This document shows, piece after piece, positions 1-8,424 of a DNA stretch of 64,000 bases. The DNA is from Gaiellaceae bacterium (lineage in GTDB: Bacteria > Actinomycetota > Thermoleophilia > Gaiellales > Gaiellaceae): assembly GCA_026002995.1 (NCBI GenBank), contig BPGK01000001.1, positions 2,419,988 through 2,483,987 of the forward strand. Direction: 5' to 3'. Under the pieces are notes generated by a model. It saw only the letters and a program-made list of their open reading frames with translations. It was not told the origin of the DNA and made no database searches. Position 1 is the stretch's first letter; every line of letters begins with the position of its first letter. Position numbers and translations under genes: made by a program.

Positions 1-396
1 GTGCGTATCGAGGTCGAGCAACGCCCCCGACCCGATGCTGACGCCGACGAAGCCCTCACGCCAGCGCGAGGGCGAGAGCGCGACGAAGCGGCCGCCGCTC
101 TCGGCGACGACCTCGAGAGCCCCCTCGACCCACGCCTCCTCGAGCGCGACCCGCTCCGGGTCGGGGAGCCCGTCGAGGCCCAGCGTCGGCTGGAGCGAGA
201 GCACGGCGACGTCGATCCCATCGCGGTCGAGGAGGCCGATGCGCGCCTCGGGGTCGTGGCTCGCGAACGCGAGCGGGAACCGCCCCTCGCGGGTCACGAG
301 CTCCGCCCCGTCGAGAAACGGCGGAGCACGCCTCGCTCGAAGCTCCGCGAGGAAGGGCTCCGGAAAGAGGTGCTGGTGGACGTCGACGGCCTTCAT
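1..396 (-). CDS. Amidohydrolase (ACMSD/amidohydrolase_2-like), N-terminal part, cut by window edge
   Basis: The reading frame starts at ATG (396-394) and runs off the left edge, so only about 132 N-terminal residues are present. The start shows VDVHQHLFP, the Asp-x-His-x-His metal-binding strand that opens the TIM barrel of amidohydrolase_2 (PF04909-type) hydrolases and decarboxylases. The following text, with an LLDRDGIDVAVLS stretch, fits the same fold. The ATG overlaps the TGA of the upstream ammonia-lyase-like gene (ATGA), so the two are translationally coupled and probably act in one pathway. A HAL-type enzyme followed by a ring-opening amidohydrolase recalls histidine degradation, but this N-terminus looks like amidohydrolase_2 rather than HutI. 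The substrate cannot be told from the sequence. Confidence 0.8.
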   Translation of the reverse strand, partial: MKAVDVHQHLFPEPFLAELRARRAPPFLDGAELVTREGRFPLAFASHDPEARIGLLDRDGIDVAVLSLQPTLGLDGLPDPERVALEEAWVEGALEVVAESGGRFVALSPSRWREGFVGVSIGSGALLDLDTH

Positions 397-1817
397 GGCG
401 CGGCCTCCGCGAGCGCAGCCGCGAGCTCCTCCAGGCGCAGCGGCATCTGAGCGGGGTCGTCGAGGAACGGCACGTGCTCCCGCACGAGGGTGTGCGCCGC
501 CGCGGCCCCCGAGCCGAGCTCGAGCGGCGCCCGCAGGTCGACCGCCTGCGCTGCGACCGTGAGCTCGATCGCCAGCACGCGTCGGCCGAGCGCGAGCATC
601 TCGTCGAGCCGCCTCGCGCCGAGCGACGTGAGCACCGTGCGGTCCTCGACCCCCGACTCCTGCATCGTGGAGGCGAGCTCGAACGAGACGGGCTGCGCGA
701 GGAGGCGGGCCTCGGCGACGACGGCCTGGGCCGCGACGCCGAGCTCGGAGAGGCCGTCCTGCCACGATCCTTCCCGGGCGACGAGGCCCTCGGTGAGCCC
801 GCTGAAGCGCGGGCTCAAGAGCTTCAGGGCCCGCTCGACGGCGGCCGTCAGCGCCGGCGCGAGCGAGATCCGCACGAGGTCGAGCGCAGCCGCGAGCGGG
901 AGCGAGTCGAAGTTCCCGACGGAGACGATGCGCCGCTCCTCGGGAACGATCAGCGGGTTGCCCTGGTGCGCATTGAGCTCGACAGCCAAGCTCGACTCGG
1001 CGAACCGAAGCGCGTCGCGGAGGGCGCCGTGCACCTGCGGCACGCAGCGGAACGTGATCGGGTCCTGGAGGAACCGCGCGGAGCCGGGCATCCAGAGCGC
1101 GCTGCCCGAGAGGAGCGCGTGCAGGCGCTCGATCGTCTCGACGATCCCAGGGTAGGGGCGAGCGCGGCCGACCTCCGGGTGCAACGCCCCGACGTTGGCG
1201 CGGAACGCCTCGAAGTCGAGCGCGGCAGCGGCGTCGAGGCGATCGAGGAAGGCGCGCGTGTCCGTAACCGCGAGCGCCGCTTCCGCGGTCGAGTACGCGT
1301 TCGAGACGAGCAGCGCGCCTGCCTCGCCGGCCTCGAGCCCGAGGTCGCCGAGAGCACCCGCCGCGAGGTCGGCGTTCTGCGCGAGGTCGGCGAGGCCGAG
1401 CGAGCCGAGCGAGTGGACGACGGGCGTGCGACCGGCGTTGAGAGCCTCGACGAGCGCGAGCGCGAGCTCGGGACGGGCTCCTTGATGGCCCGCGACGAGG
1501 CCGTTCGCCATCCGCACGAGCGCCGCGCGAACGACATCGGCTCGGGCCGGCGGCCCGAGCCCGACGCGGTGTCCCGCGACCGCGCTGCGGTTGAACGCGC
1601 TCGCCTCGTCGCGAGAGACCCGCGCCTCCCGGCGCATCCCGACCCCGGTCGTGACGCCGTACACGCTCTCGCCGGAGGAGACCGCCTCCTCGACGACGCG
1701 GCGGCGCTCGCGCATGCGCTCGAGCGCCTCGGCGGCGACCGTCACCGGCTCGCCCTCGCGCGCGACGCGCACGAGGTTCGCGAGCGTCAGGCTCTCCCCG
1801 GTGAGCTCGACCGGCAT
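393..1817 (-). CDS. Aromatic amino acid ammonia-lyase (HAL/PAL) fold protein lacking the MIO Ser
   Basis: This 474-residue protein is colinear with histidine/phenylalanine ammonia-lyases. It has the tyrosine loop YGVTTGVG near residue 53, a helix resembling the family's NRSxxxGH segment, QDPITFRCVPQVHG (family form QDxYSxRCxPQVxG), ELNAHQGNP (family ExNxxxDNP) and SVGNFDS (family SGGNFHG). The catalytic MIO cofactor normally forms from Ala-Ser-Gly in GSVGASGDLAPL. Here the segment reads GSLGLADLAQ, with no Ser available, and the Tyr of QDPYS is Ile. Both were checked on the DNA. The protein is therefore either a MIO-independent enzyme or a non-lyase relative. It is coupled by ATGA overlap to the amidohydrolase downstream. 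It should not be annotated as a working HutH from similarity alone. Confidence 0.8.
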   Translation of the reverse strand: MPVELTGESLTLANLVRVAREGEPVTVAAEALERMRERRRVVEEAVSSGESVYGVTTGVGMRREARVSRDEASAFNRSAVAGHRVGLGPPARADVVRAALVRMANGLVAGHQGARPELALALVEALNAGRTPVVHSLGSLGLADLAQNADLAAGALGDLGLEAGEAGALLVSNAYSTAEAALAVTDTRAFLDRLDAAAALDFEAFRANVGALHPEVGRARPYPGIVETIERLHALLSGSALWMPGSARFLQDPITFRCVPQVHGALRDALRFAESSLAVELNAHQGNPLIVPEERRIVSVGNFDSLPLAAALDLVRISLAPALTAAVERALKLLSPRFSGLTEGLVAREGSWQDGLSELGVAAQAVVAEARLLAQPVSFELASTMQESGVEDRTVLTSLGARRLDEMLALGRRVLAIELTVAAQAVDLRAPLELGSGAAAAHTLVREHVPFLDDPAQMPLRLEELAAALAEAAP

Positions 1818-1835
1818 GCTGCGGACTCTACGGGG

Positions 1836-2291
1836 CTACACGGGCTCGGGCAGTCCCATGCCCGGCCGCACGCTCGCGTCCGGCTCGGACGCGGGGCGAA
1901 CCGGGAGACCGCGCGCTTGCCAGGCCTCGAAGCCGCCGTCGAGATCGGTCACACGAGTGGACCCGAGGTCGAGGAGCGTCGCCGCCGCCAGGCTCGACGA
2001 GTATCCGTGCTCGCACACGAGCACGAGCTGGTGCTTCAGACCGCCGACGTACGGGCTCCGGAGCTCGGGATCGACTGCGGGGTCGAGGCGCCAGGGAAGA
2101 ACCGACAAGGGGACATGGAGCGATCCGGGAATCACTCCGGAGCGCCGGCGCTCGTCGTGCGAGCGCGTGTCGATGAGCAGAGCGCCGTCGCGCTGAGCCG
2201 CAAGCGCCTCCTCCGGCGTCAGGCGCCGCAGGCGGCTCCGCGCCTCGGCCAGCAGCTCGTCGACGTCGTCCGCTTCACCTCGGCCACGCAC
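1836..2291 (-). CDS. Single-domain rhodanese-like sulfurtransferase
   Basis: This is a 151-residue cytosolic protein with one rhodanese domain from about residue 25 to 135. It shows ALLIDTRSHDERR at the first strand, HVPLS after the second, the active loop VCEHGYSS with the persulfide-forming Cys, and the closing DLDGGFEAWQARGLP. The family moves sulfur from donors such as thiosulfate to acceptors, or binds small oxyanions. The GTG start at 2291 sits directly after the TAG of the PAC2-family gene, so the two are cotranscribed. A role in sulfur relay cannot be assigned to a particular partner. Confidence 0.85.
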   Translation of the reverse strand: MRGRGEADDVDELLAEARSRLRRLTPEEALAAQRDGALLIDTRSHDERRRSGVIPGSLHVPLSVLPWRLDPAVDPELRSPYVGGLKHQLVLVCEHGYSSSLAAATLLDLGSTRVTDLDGGFEAWQARGLPVRPASEPDASVRPGMGLPEPV

Positions 2292-3188
2292 CTACGTCGC
2301 CGGGCCCGTCGTGCCCTCGCCACCCGACTCGCGCTCGCGCAGGAAGCGGGTGATCTCGGCGGCGAGCGCGTCGCCGGACGGGAGCCCACCCGACTCCTCG
2401 AGCCAGTCGAGCGAGTCCGCCCGGTGCTCGAGCTCCTCGACGTAGGCGGCAGTGTCCGCGTCGCTCGCGACCGCCTCCGAGACCTGCGCGACGTACTCGG
2501 CCTCCGCGGCGATGAGCTCGGCGACGGGGATCTCCACCCGCAGAACCGAGGCGAGGCGCTCGACGAGCGCCCGCGCCGCCCGGGGACTCGGCGCAAGCGA
2601 GACGTAGTGGGGAACCGCCGCCCACAGGCTCACCGACGGGATCCCTCCCCGACGACACGCGTCGAGCAGGACGCCGACGATCCCCGTCGGCCCTTCGTAG
2701 CGCGACAGCTGAAGGCCGAGCTCCTCGACGAGCAGCGGATCGGTAGCGGCACCCGTGACGGGCGCGGGACGGGTGTGTGGGACGTCGGCGAGCAGAGCGC
2801 CGAGCGACACGAAGAGCTCGACGCCGAGATCGCGGGCGAGGTCGACGACGATCTCGCTGAACGTCCGCCACCGGTAGTTCGGCTCGACCCCGATCAGGAG
2901 GACGGCGTCGCGGTCGGTCCCCGGGATGCGCGTCCGGTAGAACGCGTTCTCCGGCCACTCGATCCGGCGCGTCCGCCCCTCGTCCAGCGTGACGTGCGGG
3001 CGCGTCGCCTGGAAGTCGACGAAGAGCTCGGGATCGATGTCCGCGAACTTCCGCGCCCCCCACAGCCGCGCCAGGTACCCGGCCGCGAGCGTCGCTCCTT
3101 GGCCCCCGTCGTTCCACCCACGGAAGGCCGCGACGAGGACGGGTCGCTCGAGCTCGGGGCGCTCGTGGATCCGCAGCTCACGCGCCAT
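2292..3188 (-). CDS. PAC2 family protein (proteasome-assembly-chaperone-like)
   Basis: The 298-residue protein matches the actinobacterial PAC2 family. It opens with PVLVAAFRGWNDGGQGAT, carries LLIGVEPNYRWRTFSE in the middle and LGALLADVPHTRP after it, and has a long helical C-terminus (about residues 210-285) typical of the family. The archaeal and eukaryotic relatives help assemble proteasomes. In Actinobacteria the role is not settled. Its start overlaps the 3' end of ctaA by 11 nt, and its stop abuts the rhodanese gene, giving a ctaA-PAC2-rhodanese transcription unit. Confidence 0.85.
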   Translation of the reverse strand: MARELRIHERPELERPVLVAAFRGWNDGGQGATLAAGYLARLWGARKFADIDPELFVDFQATRPHVTLDEGRTRRIEWPENAFYRTRIPGTDRDAVLLIGVEPNYRWRTFSEIVVDLARDLGVELFVSLGALLADVPHTRPAPVTGAATDPLLVEELGLQLSRYEGPTGIVGVLLDACRRGGIPSVSLWAAVPHYVSLAPSPRAARALVERLASVLRVEIPVAELIAAEAEYVAQVSEAVASDADTAAYVEELEHRADSLDWLEESGGLPSGDALAAEITRFLRERESGGEGTTGPAT

Positions 3189-4116
3189 GCGCCGTACCTC
3201 CTCGATGGACGAGCGGCGCGGGCGGCCGCCAGAGCACGAAGGCGAGCGCCAGCGCGAGGGCGAAGATCGTGGCCGCGAGAACGACGTGGACGAGGACGAG
3301 GCCCCAGGGGAGGGCGTTCCGGTACTGCACCTCGCCGAGGATCGCCTGCGCGACCGTCACTCCGAGGAGGACGAGCCAGAGCGCGAAGACGCCGGGAGCG
3401 CGGTCGCGCAGCCGGTGGAGGGCCCACCCGAGCAGGAGGAGCGCGATGCCGAAGGCCGCTGCCGCGCGAACGTGGACGTACACGGTCTCCGTGATCGCGA
3501 CGCCGAGGCGCTTCACCTCCTCGCTCGACCCGGGATGCGGGCCCGAAGCCGTCGCCACCGCTCCCGTCACGACGAGGACCGCGGTGAGCGGAAGGCCGAG
3601 CCACGTCGTGATCCGGCGGATCCTCGACGGCCCTACGGGCGGTCCCAACCCGGAGACGGCGCTCCACGCCTCGATCGCGACGATGGTGGCGAGCCCGAGG
3701 ACGGTGAGCCCGAGGAGGAAGTGCATCATCACCGCGAGCGGGTGGAGCTCGACGAGGACGGTGATCCCGCCCATCGGGATCTGCGCGATCGCGACGCCGA
3801 ACGCCCCGAGCGCCGAGAGCCGGGCCCACCGGGAGAGCCCCGGAACACGCCGCGAGCCGATCCACGTCGCGCAGGTGAGGAGGATTCCGCCGAGCGCGAC
3901 GAGCCGGTTGCCGAACTCGACCCAGGCGTGGTACCCGGTCTCGGGGAGCGGCGAGTCACCACAGCGCGGCCAGTTCTCACAGCCAAGCCCGGAGCCCGTC
4001 AACCGGACGAAGGCGCCGGACGCGACGACGACGAAGACGGCGATGCAGGTTGCGAGCGCAAGCCGGAGGAAGCGGACGGGAGACAGGGTGCGCACGCGTG
4101 CAGCGACTGCCTCCAC
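3178..4116 (-). CDS. ctaA: Heme A synthase (CtaA/COX15 family)
   Basis: This is a 312-residue polytopic membrane protein with about eight hydrophobic segments. The first loop contains GAFVRLTGSGLGCENWPRC, the CtaA signature with a cysteine pair, followed by HAWVEFGNRLVA with a heme-ligand-type His. Further conserved His residues lie in LHPLAVMMHF and in VYVHVRAAAAF. CtaA oxidises the C8 methyl of heme O to make heme A for aa3-type cytochrome oxidase, so the organism respires aerobically. It is the first gene of a short operon with PAC2 and rhodanese genes and is divergent from the SDR at 4293. Confidence 0.92.
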   Translation of the reverse strand: MEAVAARVRTLSPVRFLRLALATCIAVFVVVASGAFVRLTGSGLGCENWPRCGDSPLPETGYHAWVEFGNRLVALGGILLTCATWIGSRRVPGLSRWARLSALGAFGVAIAQIPMGGITVLVELHPLAVMMHFLLGLTVLGLATIVAIEAWSAVSGLGPPVGPSRIRRITTWLGLPLTAVLVVTGAVATASGPHPGSSEEVKRLGVAITETVYVHVRAAAAFGIALLLLGWALHRLRDRAPGVFALWLVLLGVTVAQAILGEVQYRNALPWGLVLVHVVLAATIFALALALAFVLWRPPAPLVHRGGTAHGA

Positions 4117-4292
4117 GCCCCGAAGTGTATGGCTCCGGATCGAGCGCGTCCGGGAGGAGAACCGCGATGGGCGCCGAACCGAGACGGCGGAGAGTCCTTC
4201 CCTTCTCCTCTCCCCCTGACGACAGCGGCCGCCGCCCCCTCGGCGGCCGCTGCACCCTCCGCAGGCGACGCGCGAATGGGATACTCGCCGCG

Positions 4293-4973
4293 ATGCGCTC
4301 GGCGCTCGTGACCGGCGGCTCCGCGGGAATCGGCCTCGCGCTCGCGCGCATGCTGCGCGCGGAGGGCTACGCGCTCACGCTCGTCGCGCGACGTCCGGAG
4401 CCGCTCGAGGAGGCGGCACGGGAGCTCGATGCCCACGCGGTCGCGGCGAACCTCGCCGATCCGGACGCGTGCGTGCGGGTCGTCGCGGAGCACGCCGAGC
4501 GATACGGCGGCATGGACGTCCTCGTCAACAGCGCGGGCATCGGCATCGGCGGGAGCTTCGCCACGCAGGAGACGAAGCACATCGCGCTCCAGCTCGACGT
4601 GAACCTGCGCGCCACGCTCGTCGTCACGCGGGAGGCGCTCCCGCTCCTCCGCCGCACGCGCGGCCACGTCATCACGCTCGCGTCCATCGCGGGAACCATC
4701 CCGGCGCCCGGACTCGCCGTGTACGGGGCGACGAAGGCCGCGCTCATCGCCTTCACGCGCTCGCTGAACCGCGAGGAAGCCGAGCACGGAGTCCGGGCGA
4801 CGGCGATCTCGCCCGGGTTCGTCGCCACGCGCATGACCGACTGGACCGGGCTCGCCCCCGAGGAACAGATCCAACCCGAGGACATCGCCGAGCTCGTCCG
4901 GACGGTGCTGAAGCTCAGCCCGCGTGCCGTCGTGCCGAACATCGTCGTCGAGCGCGCCGGCGAGGTCGTCTGA
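4293..4973 (+). CDS. Short-chain dehydrogenase/reductase (SDR)
   Basis: This is a 226-residue classical SDR. The ATG at 4293 is chosen because the Rossmann motif TGGSAGIG begins six residues later; the longer upstream frame has no SDR homology. Other family marks are NSAGIG (NAG motif), the catalytic Ser in LASIAG and the YGATK active-site Tyr-xxx-Lys, plus SPGFVATRM near the C-terminus. It is an NAD(P)-dependent oxidoreductase of unknown substrate, most like the fatty-acyl or general SDR types with a short C-terminus. It converges with the sulfurtransferase gene at 4989. Confidence 0.88.
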   Translation: MRSALVTGGSAGIGLALARMLRAEGYALTLVARRPEPLEEAARELDAHAVAANLADPDACVRVVAEHAERYGGMDVLVNSAGIGIGGSFATQETKHIALQLDVNLRATLVVTREALPLLRRTRGHVITLASIAGTIPAPGLAVYGATKAALIAFTRSLNREEAEHGVRATAISPGFVATRMTDWTGLAPEEQIQPEDIAELVRTVLKLSPRAVVPNIVVERAGEVV

Positions 4974-4988
4974 CGGCGCCGCCCGGCC

Positions 4989-5853
4989 TCAGCGCTCGAT
5001 CGGGACGTCGACGAGGTTGCCCCACTCGGTCCACGAGCCGTCGTAGTTGCGCACGTTCTCGTAGCCGAGCAGCTCGTGGAGGACGAACCACGTGTGGGCG
5101 CTCCGCTCGCCGATGCGGCAGTAGGCCCGCACCTCCTTCTCGGGCACGACGCCGCGCGAGACGTACAGCTCGCGGAGCTCGGCGGCGCTGCGGAACGTCC
5201 CATCGTCCCGCACCGCCGAGGTCCACGGGATCGACTGCGCGCCCGGGATGTGGCCGGCGCGGGAGGCGCCTTCCTGCTCGTACCCGGGCGGGGCGATCAG
5301 CTCCCCTGCGTACTCCTGGGGGCTGCGGACGTCGACGAGCGCGATCCGGGGGTCGCGGAGCCCTGCGAGCACCTCGTCGCGTCGCACCCGAATCGACTCG
5401 TCTCGCTCGCGCGCGCGGTAGACGGCGGGCGCGCGCACAGTGGGTGCGGCCGTGAGCTCCATCCCTTCCTCGATCCACTTCTGCCTGCCGCCGTCGAGCA
5501 GCCGCGCGTCGCGGTGGCCGAAGAGCTTCAGAGCACCAGTAGGCGTACGCGGCGAACCAGTTGTTCTTGTCGCCGTAGAGGACGACCGTCGTCTCCTCGC
5601 TGATACCCCGCTCGCCCATGAGCTGCTCGAAGCGCTCCTTCGCGACGACGTCCCGAACCAGCGGGTCCTGGAGGTCGTCGCGCCAGTGCAGCTTCACCGC
5701 GCCCGGGATGTGGCCCTCGTCGTAGAGATCGGGATCCTCGTCCACCTCGGCGACGACGATCTCCGGCGCGCCGAGGCGCTCGGCGAGCCACGGGACGGTG
5801 ACGAGGACGTCCTTCGCGTACTCGGTCGAGCGCTCGGCTGAGGTGCGGGACAC
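4989..5853 (-). pseudogene. Two-domain thiosulfate/3-mercaptopyruvate sulfurtransferase, split by a frameshift
   Basis: The N-terminal rhodanese domain is read from the start at 5853 to about 5533 (VLVTVPWLAERLG, then [17 protein letters not shown]). The C-terminal domain continues in another frame ([12 protein letters not shown], then [10 protein letters not shown] and the active loop [12 protein letters not shown]). The join lies at about 5532, where one extra base separates TGGTGC from CTGAAG. Both halves are otherwise well conserved, including the catalytic Cys and the CRIGERSxHTW loop typical of actinobacterial CysA-type thiosulfate sulfurtransferases. An internal restart near 5462 could yield only the C-terminal domain. 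A single-base sequencing or assembly error is as likely as a real mutation. Confidence 0.85.
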
Positions 5854-5882
5854 GGCTCGACGCTAGCAGCCCGCCGGCGCGA

Positions 5883-6803
5883 CTACGTCCGCGCGAGGAG
5901 GTCGTTGACGGCGTTCTCGAGCTCGCTGACCGAGACGACGCCCTCGTAGCGCTCGACGAGCTTCCCCTCCGCGTCGACGAGGAAGGTCCACGGCTCCGTC
6001 TCGAGCCCCCACTCCCGCATCCAGCGGTTGTAGCCCTTGGCCGGGTCGTTGCCCTCGTACACCTCGACGTGGATGAACCGGATGCGCTCGCCCTGGAACC
6101 GCTTGGCGACCTCCTCGACGACGTCCACGACGGGGCCGCACGTCCTGCTCGCGCAGAACCTCGGCGTCGAGAAGGTCACGACGAACGGCACCCCCGCGCG
6201 GATCGAGTCGGCGACGGAGTGACGCAGGAGGAGCTCGTCGGGAGGGGTGCGCGTCGTGATCCGGGCGGCATCGCCGCCGACGGAGGCGAGCGTGGGCGTC
6301 TCCGACCGGGGGACGGCCTCGCCGACGTCGGGGACGGGATCGTCCGCGGCGACGACGACGTTCCCGAGCGCCTGCACGGGGTCGCCGCCCTCGGGCTCCG
6401 CGAGGAGCCAGTAGGTCCCCGGCTCCGTGAGACGGAGGTGTGCGACGTAGATGTGCGTGGCGTCGGCCTGCGAGAGGCCGGGCACGCCGATCCGCTCGAG
6501 CTGCGCCTTCGTCTCGAGGAACGGCGCCTCCTCGAGCGCGCGCGAGACCCAGACCCGCGCGGTCGGGAGCAGGACGGGAGCGCCCTCGGCGTCGAGGACG
6601 AGGAACGACACGCGGACGTCGCCGGGAACGTGCGTCAGCGTCCCCGCGACGACGGCGACGTCGTCGCCCGGGGCGCGCCAGAGCTCCTCGAGCGTCCGTC
6701 CGCCACCAGGAGCGGACTCGCTGGGCGCGGCGGTGTCGCTACCCCCACCGCACCCGACGAGCAGCGTCGAGAGCGCTGCGATCGCGACCGCTGCACGTCG
6801 CAT
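5883..6803 (-). CDS. Lipoprotein with thioredoxin-like domain
   Basis: This 306-residue exported lipoprotein starts at ATG 6803, because MRRAAVAIAALSTLLVGC gives a clean lipoprotein signal with lipobox LVGC; the longer frame has no such context. After a linker comes a beta-rich region (about 35-170), then a thioredoxin-fold domain with FCASRTCGPVVDVV (Cys-x4-Cys rather than CxxC) and EPWTFLVDAEGKLVERYEG, the cis-Pro-side and final strands. It is likely anchored on the outer face of the membrane and acts in thiol exchange or metal delivery. The altered cysteine spacing leaves redox activity unproven. Confidence 0.8.
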   Translation of the reverse strand: MRRAAVAIAALSTLLVGCGGGSDTAAPSESAPGGGRTLEELWRAPGDDVAVVAGTLTHVPGDVRVSFLVLDAEGAPVLLPTARVWVSRALEEAPFLETKAQLERIGVPGLSQADATHIYVAHLRLTEPGTYWLLAEPEGGDPVQALGNVVVAADDPVPDVGEAVPRSETPTLASVGGDAARITTRTPPDELLLRHSVADSIRAGVPFVVTFSTPRFCASRTCGPVVDVVEEVAKRFQGERIRFIHVEVYEGNDPAKGYNRWMREWGLETEPWTFLVDAEGKLVERYEGVVSVSELENAVNDLLART

Positions 6804-6809
6804 GACGCG

Positions 6810-6831
6810 AGCGAGTCTAGCCCGACTCGCT
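6810..6831. terminator. Hairpin between peptide gene and lipoprotein gene
   Basis: An 8-bp perfect inverted repeat (AGCGAGTC / GACTCGCT) with a 6-nt loop lies 100 nt after the minus-strand peptide gene and just upstream of the lipoprotein ATG. No T-tract follows. It could be a weak terminator or a leader hairpin. Confidence 0.35.
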
Positions 6832-6931
6832 CCTCGTCCGCGGGCACAGCGACCCCTCGGGTCGAGCACGCGCTCGCGGCGCGGCCGAGCGTCTCACGGG
6901 ACGACCCGGACGCGCCGCGAGCGGCGAGAGC

Positions 6932-7033
6932 CTAGAGGTGACCGTCCGACCAGGACAGGGGGGCGAGCACCTTCCCTGCCCAAGCCGCGACCAGCGCCAG
7001 GCTGACGAGAAGAACCATCAGGCGAGGCTTCAC
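6932..7033 (-). CDS. 33-residue hydrophobic peptide downstream of HTH-TPR regulator (candidate signalling peptide precursor)
   Basis: The GTG at 7033 follows the regulator's TAA by 16 nt and is preceded by a strong Shine-Dalgarno tract (AGAGGAGG, 5 nt spacing), so this very short frame is probably translated. The predicted peptide begins MKPR, has a hydrophobic core LMVLLVSLALVAAWAG, and ends KVLAPLSWSDGHL. That is the plan of a signal-sequence-bearing peptide pheromone precursor, with a positive N-terminus, a hydrophobic stretch and a polar tail. Regulators of the HTH-TPR (RRNPP) type in Firmicutes are paired with just such a downstream gene (Phr, NprX, PapR). In an actinobacterium this is only an inference. 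A simple small membrane protein is the alternative. Confidence 0.6.
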   Translation of the reverse strand: MKPRLMVLLVSLALVAAWAGKVLAPLSWSDGHL

Positions 7034-7049
7034 GGCGACCTCCTCTCTC

Positions 7050-8387
7050 TTAGAAGCGGATTTCAAGGAGCGCCTCTGCGGCGTTCCGGTAGAGACGCGC
7101 GGCCTCGCCCGCGTCACCGCGACGCGCAGCGAGGTCGCCCAGCGCGACCCAGGCCTCCGTTCGGTGGCTGAGCGACGCGAGCTGCTCGGCAGCCGCGTCG
7201 GCAGCCCGGAAGCACTCCTCCGCCTCGTCGAGGAGACCCTGCTCCATCAACGCCCGCCCCAGTACGAGCTGCGATGGAGAGACCTCGTCGAGGAAGTCCT
7301 CCCTACCCTCGAGCAGAGCGAGCGCCTTGCGCGCGCGCTCCTCTGCTTCCTTGTACTCGCCCCGGCGCAGGTGCACCTGGGCGAGACCTTCCAAGACCTG
7401 CGCGACGTCCGCCGGAGAGCCACTCTCGACGGCCCGCTCGAGCGAGGCCTCCAAGTGCTCGACGGCCTTCTCCTCGTCGCCGAGGAGCAGCGTGAGGCCA
7501 CCGAGGTTGAGCAGGAGCCGGCCGACGTTGCGCTCGTCGTTGAGCTCTTGGTAGAGCTCGCGCGCGCGGAGCGCATAGTTGCGCGAGAGCAGCCAGTGCC
7601 CCTCGCGCTGCGCGATGAGCGATGCCTGGAAGTACGTGTTCGCGATCGCCCGGCGATCGCCGACGGCCTGCGCGAGCTCCAGCGCGCGCTCCACGTCTTC
7701 CCGCGCCGCGACGTAGTCGCGCTGACGACGATGGCAGCGGGAGCGCCACCCCAGGATGTCCGCGCGCAGGAGGTCGCATGGGAGGCCGGAGCGCTCCGCG
7801 AGGGCGAGGGCCTCCCCGAGGAGCGCGAGCGCGGTGCCGATGCTCGAGAGCTTGTAGCGGGCGACGCCGAGTCGGAAGAGCACCTCCGCGCGCTCGAGGT
7901 CCGAGAACTGCTCCCCTTCGGCAAGCTCGCGCGCGTGCCGGAGGAGCTCGAGCGCCGCTCGGATGTCACCGAGCTGCTGGAGCGCCCACGACTCGCCGAG
8001 GAGCGCTCGGAGTCGGAGCTCGTCCGATCCCGCGGCCTCGACGGCCGCCCTCGCCTCGGCGAAGGCGTCGAGCGCGCCCTGGTAGTCGTGTGCCTCCGAG
8101 AGCGCCTCGGCGCGCGCGAGCTGCGCGTCCGCCCGCGTCTGCTCCTCGACCGAGACCCCGTGGGCGAGGAACGTCGCGTCGACCCCGAGCCGCTCGGCGA
8201 GCAACGCGATCGTCTCCTGCGTCGGGCGGGTCTTCCCGCGCTCGATCTGGCTGATGTACTCCTTCGAGAAGCGCCCGCCCGCGAGCTCGGTCTGCGTCAG
8301 CCCCGCGGAGAGACGAAGCGCGCGCAGGCGCTCGCCGAGCGAGGCGCCGGTCCGGACGGAGGCGGTCTGGGTGGCGGTCTCGGTCAT
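7050..8387 (-). CDS. XRE-family HTH regulator with TPR sensor region
   Basis: This 445-residue cytosolic regulator has an N-terminal XRE-type helix-turn-helix (about residues 15-75: LGERLRALRLSAGLTQTELA, FSKEYISQIERGKTRP) followed by roughly nine tetratricopeptide-like helical hairpins filling the rest (for example LGESWALQQLGDIRAALELL, GVARYKLSSIGTALALLGEA and LLNLGGLTLLLGDEEKAVEHL). HTH-TPR proteins switch DNA binding when a peptide or protein binds the TPR groove. The next gene is a tiny hydrophobic peptide 16 nt away, as in peptide quorum-sensing modules. The upstream region carries repeated ACTTGACT boxes that could be its own operators. The ligand is unknown. Confidence 0.88.
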   Translation of the reverse strand: MTETATQTASVRTGASLGERLRALRLSAGLTQTELAGGRFSKEYISQIERGKTRPTQETIALLAERLGVDATFLAHGVSVEEQTRADAQLARAEALSEAHDYQGALDAFAEARAAVEAAGSDELRLRALLGESWALQQLGDIRAALELLRHARELAEGEQFSDLERAEVLFRLGVARYKLSSIGTALALLGEALALAERSGLPCDLLRADILGWRSRCHRRQRDYVAAREDVERALELAQAVGDRRAIANTYFQASLIAQREGHWLLSRNYALRARELYQELNDERNVGRLLLNLGGLTLLLGDEEKAVEHLEASLERAVESGSPADVAQVLEGLAQVHLRRGEYKEAEERARKALALLEGREDFLDEVSPSQLVLGRALMEQGLLDEAEECFRAADAAAEQLASLSHRTEAWVALGDLAARRGDAGEAARLYRNAAEALLEIRF

Positions 8388-8424
8388 CCCTGCGTCGGAG
8401 TCAACACGGGTCGTGTCCGCGCGT

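Noticed and set aside
393-1817. Calling the ammonia-lyase homologue HutH
   Set aside because: It lacks the MIO Ser and the QDPY Tyr, and no hutU, hutI or hutG genes are nearby.
474-3494. A 1006-codon open frame on the plus strand
   Set aside because: It lies antisense to the lyase-like, rhodanese and PAC2 genes and is an Arg/Glu-rich shadow produced by high GC; it has no family motifs.
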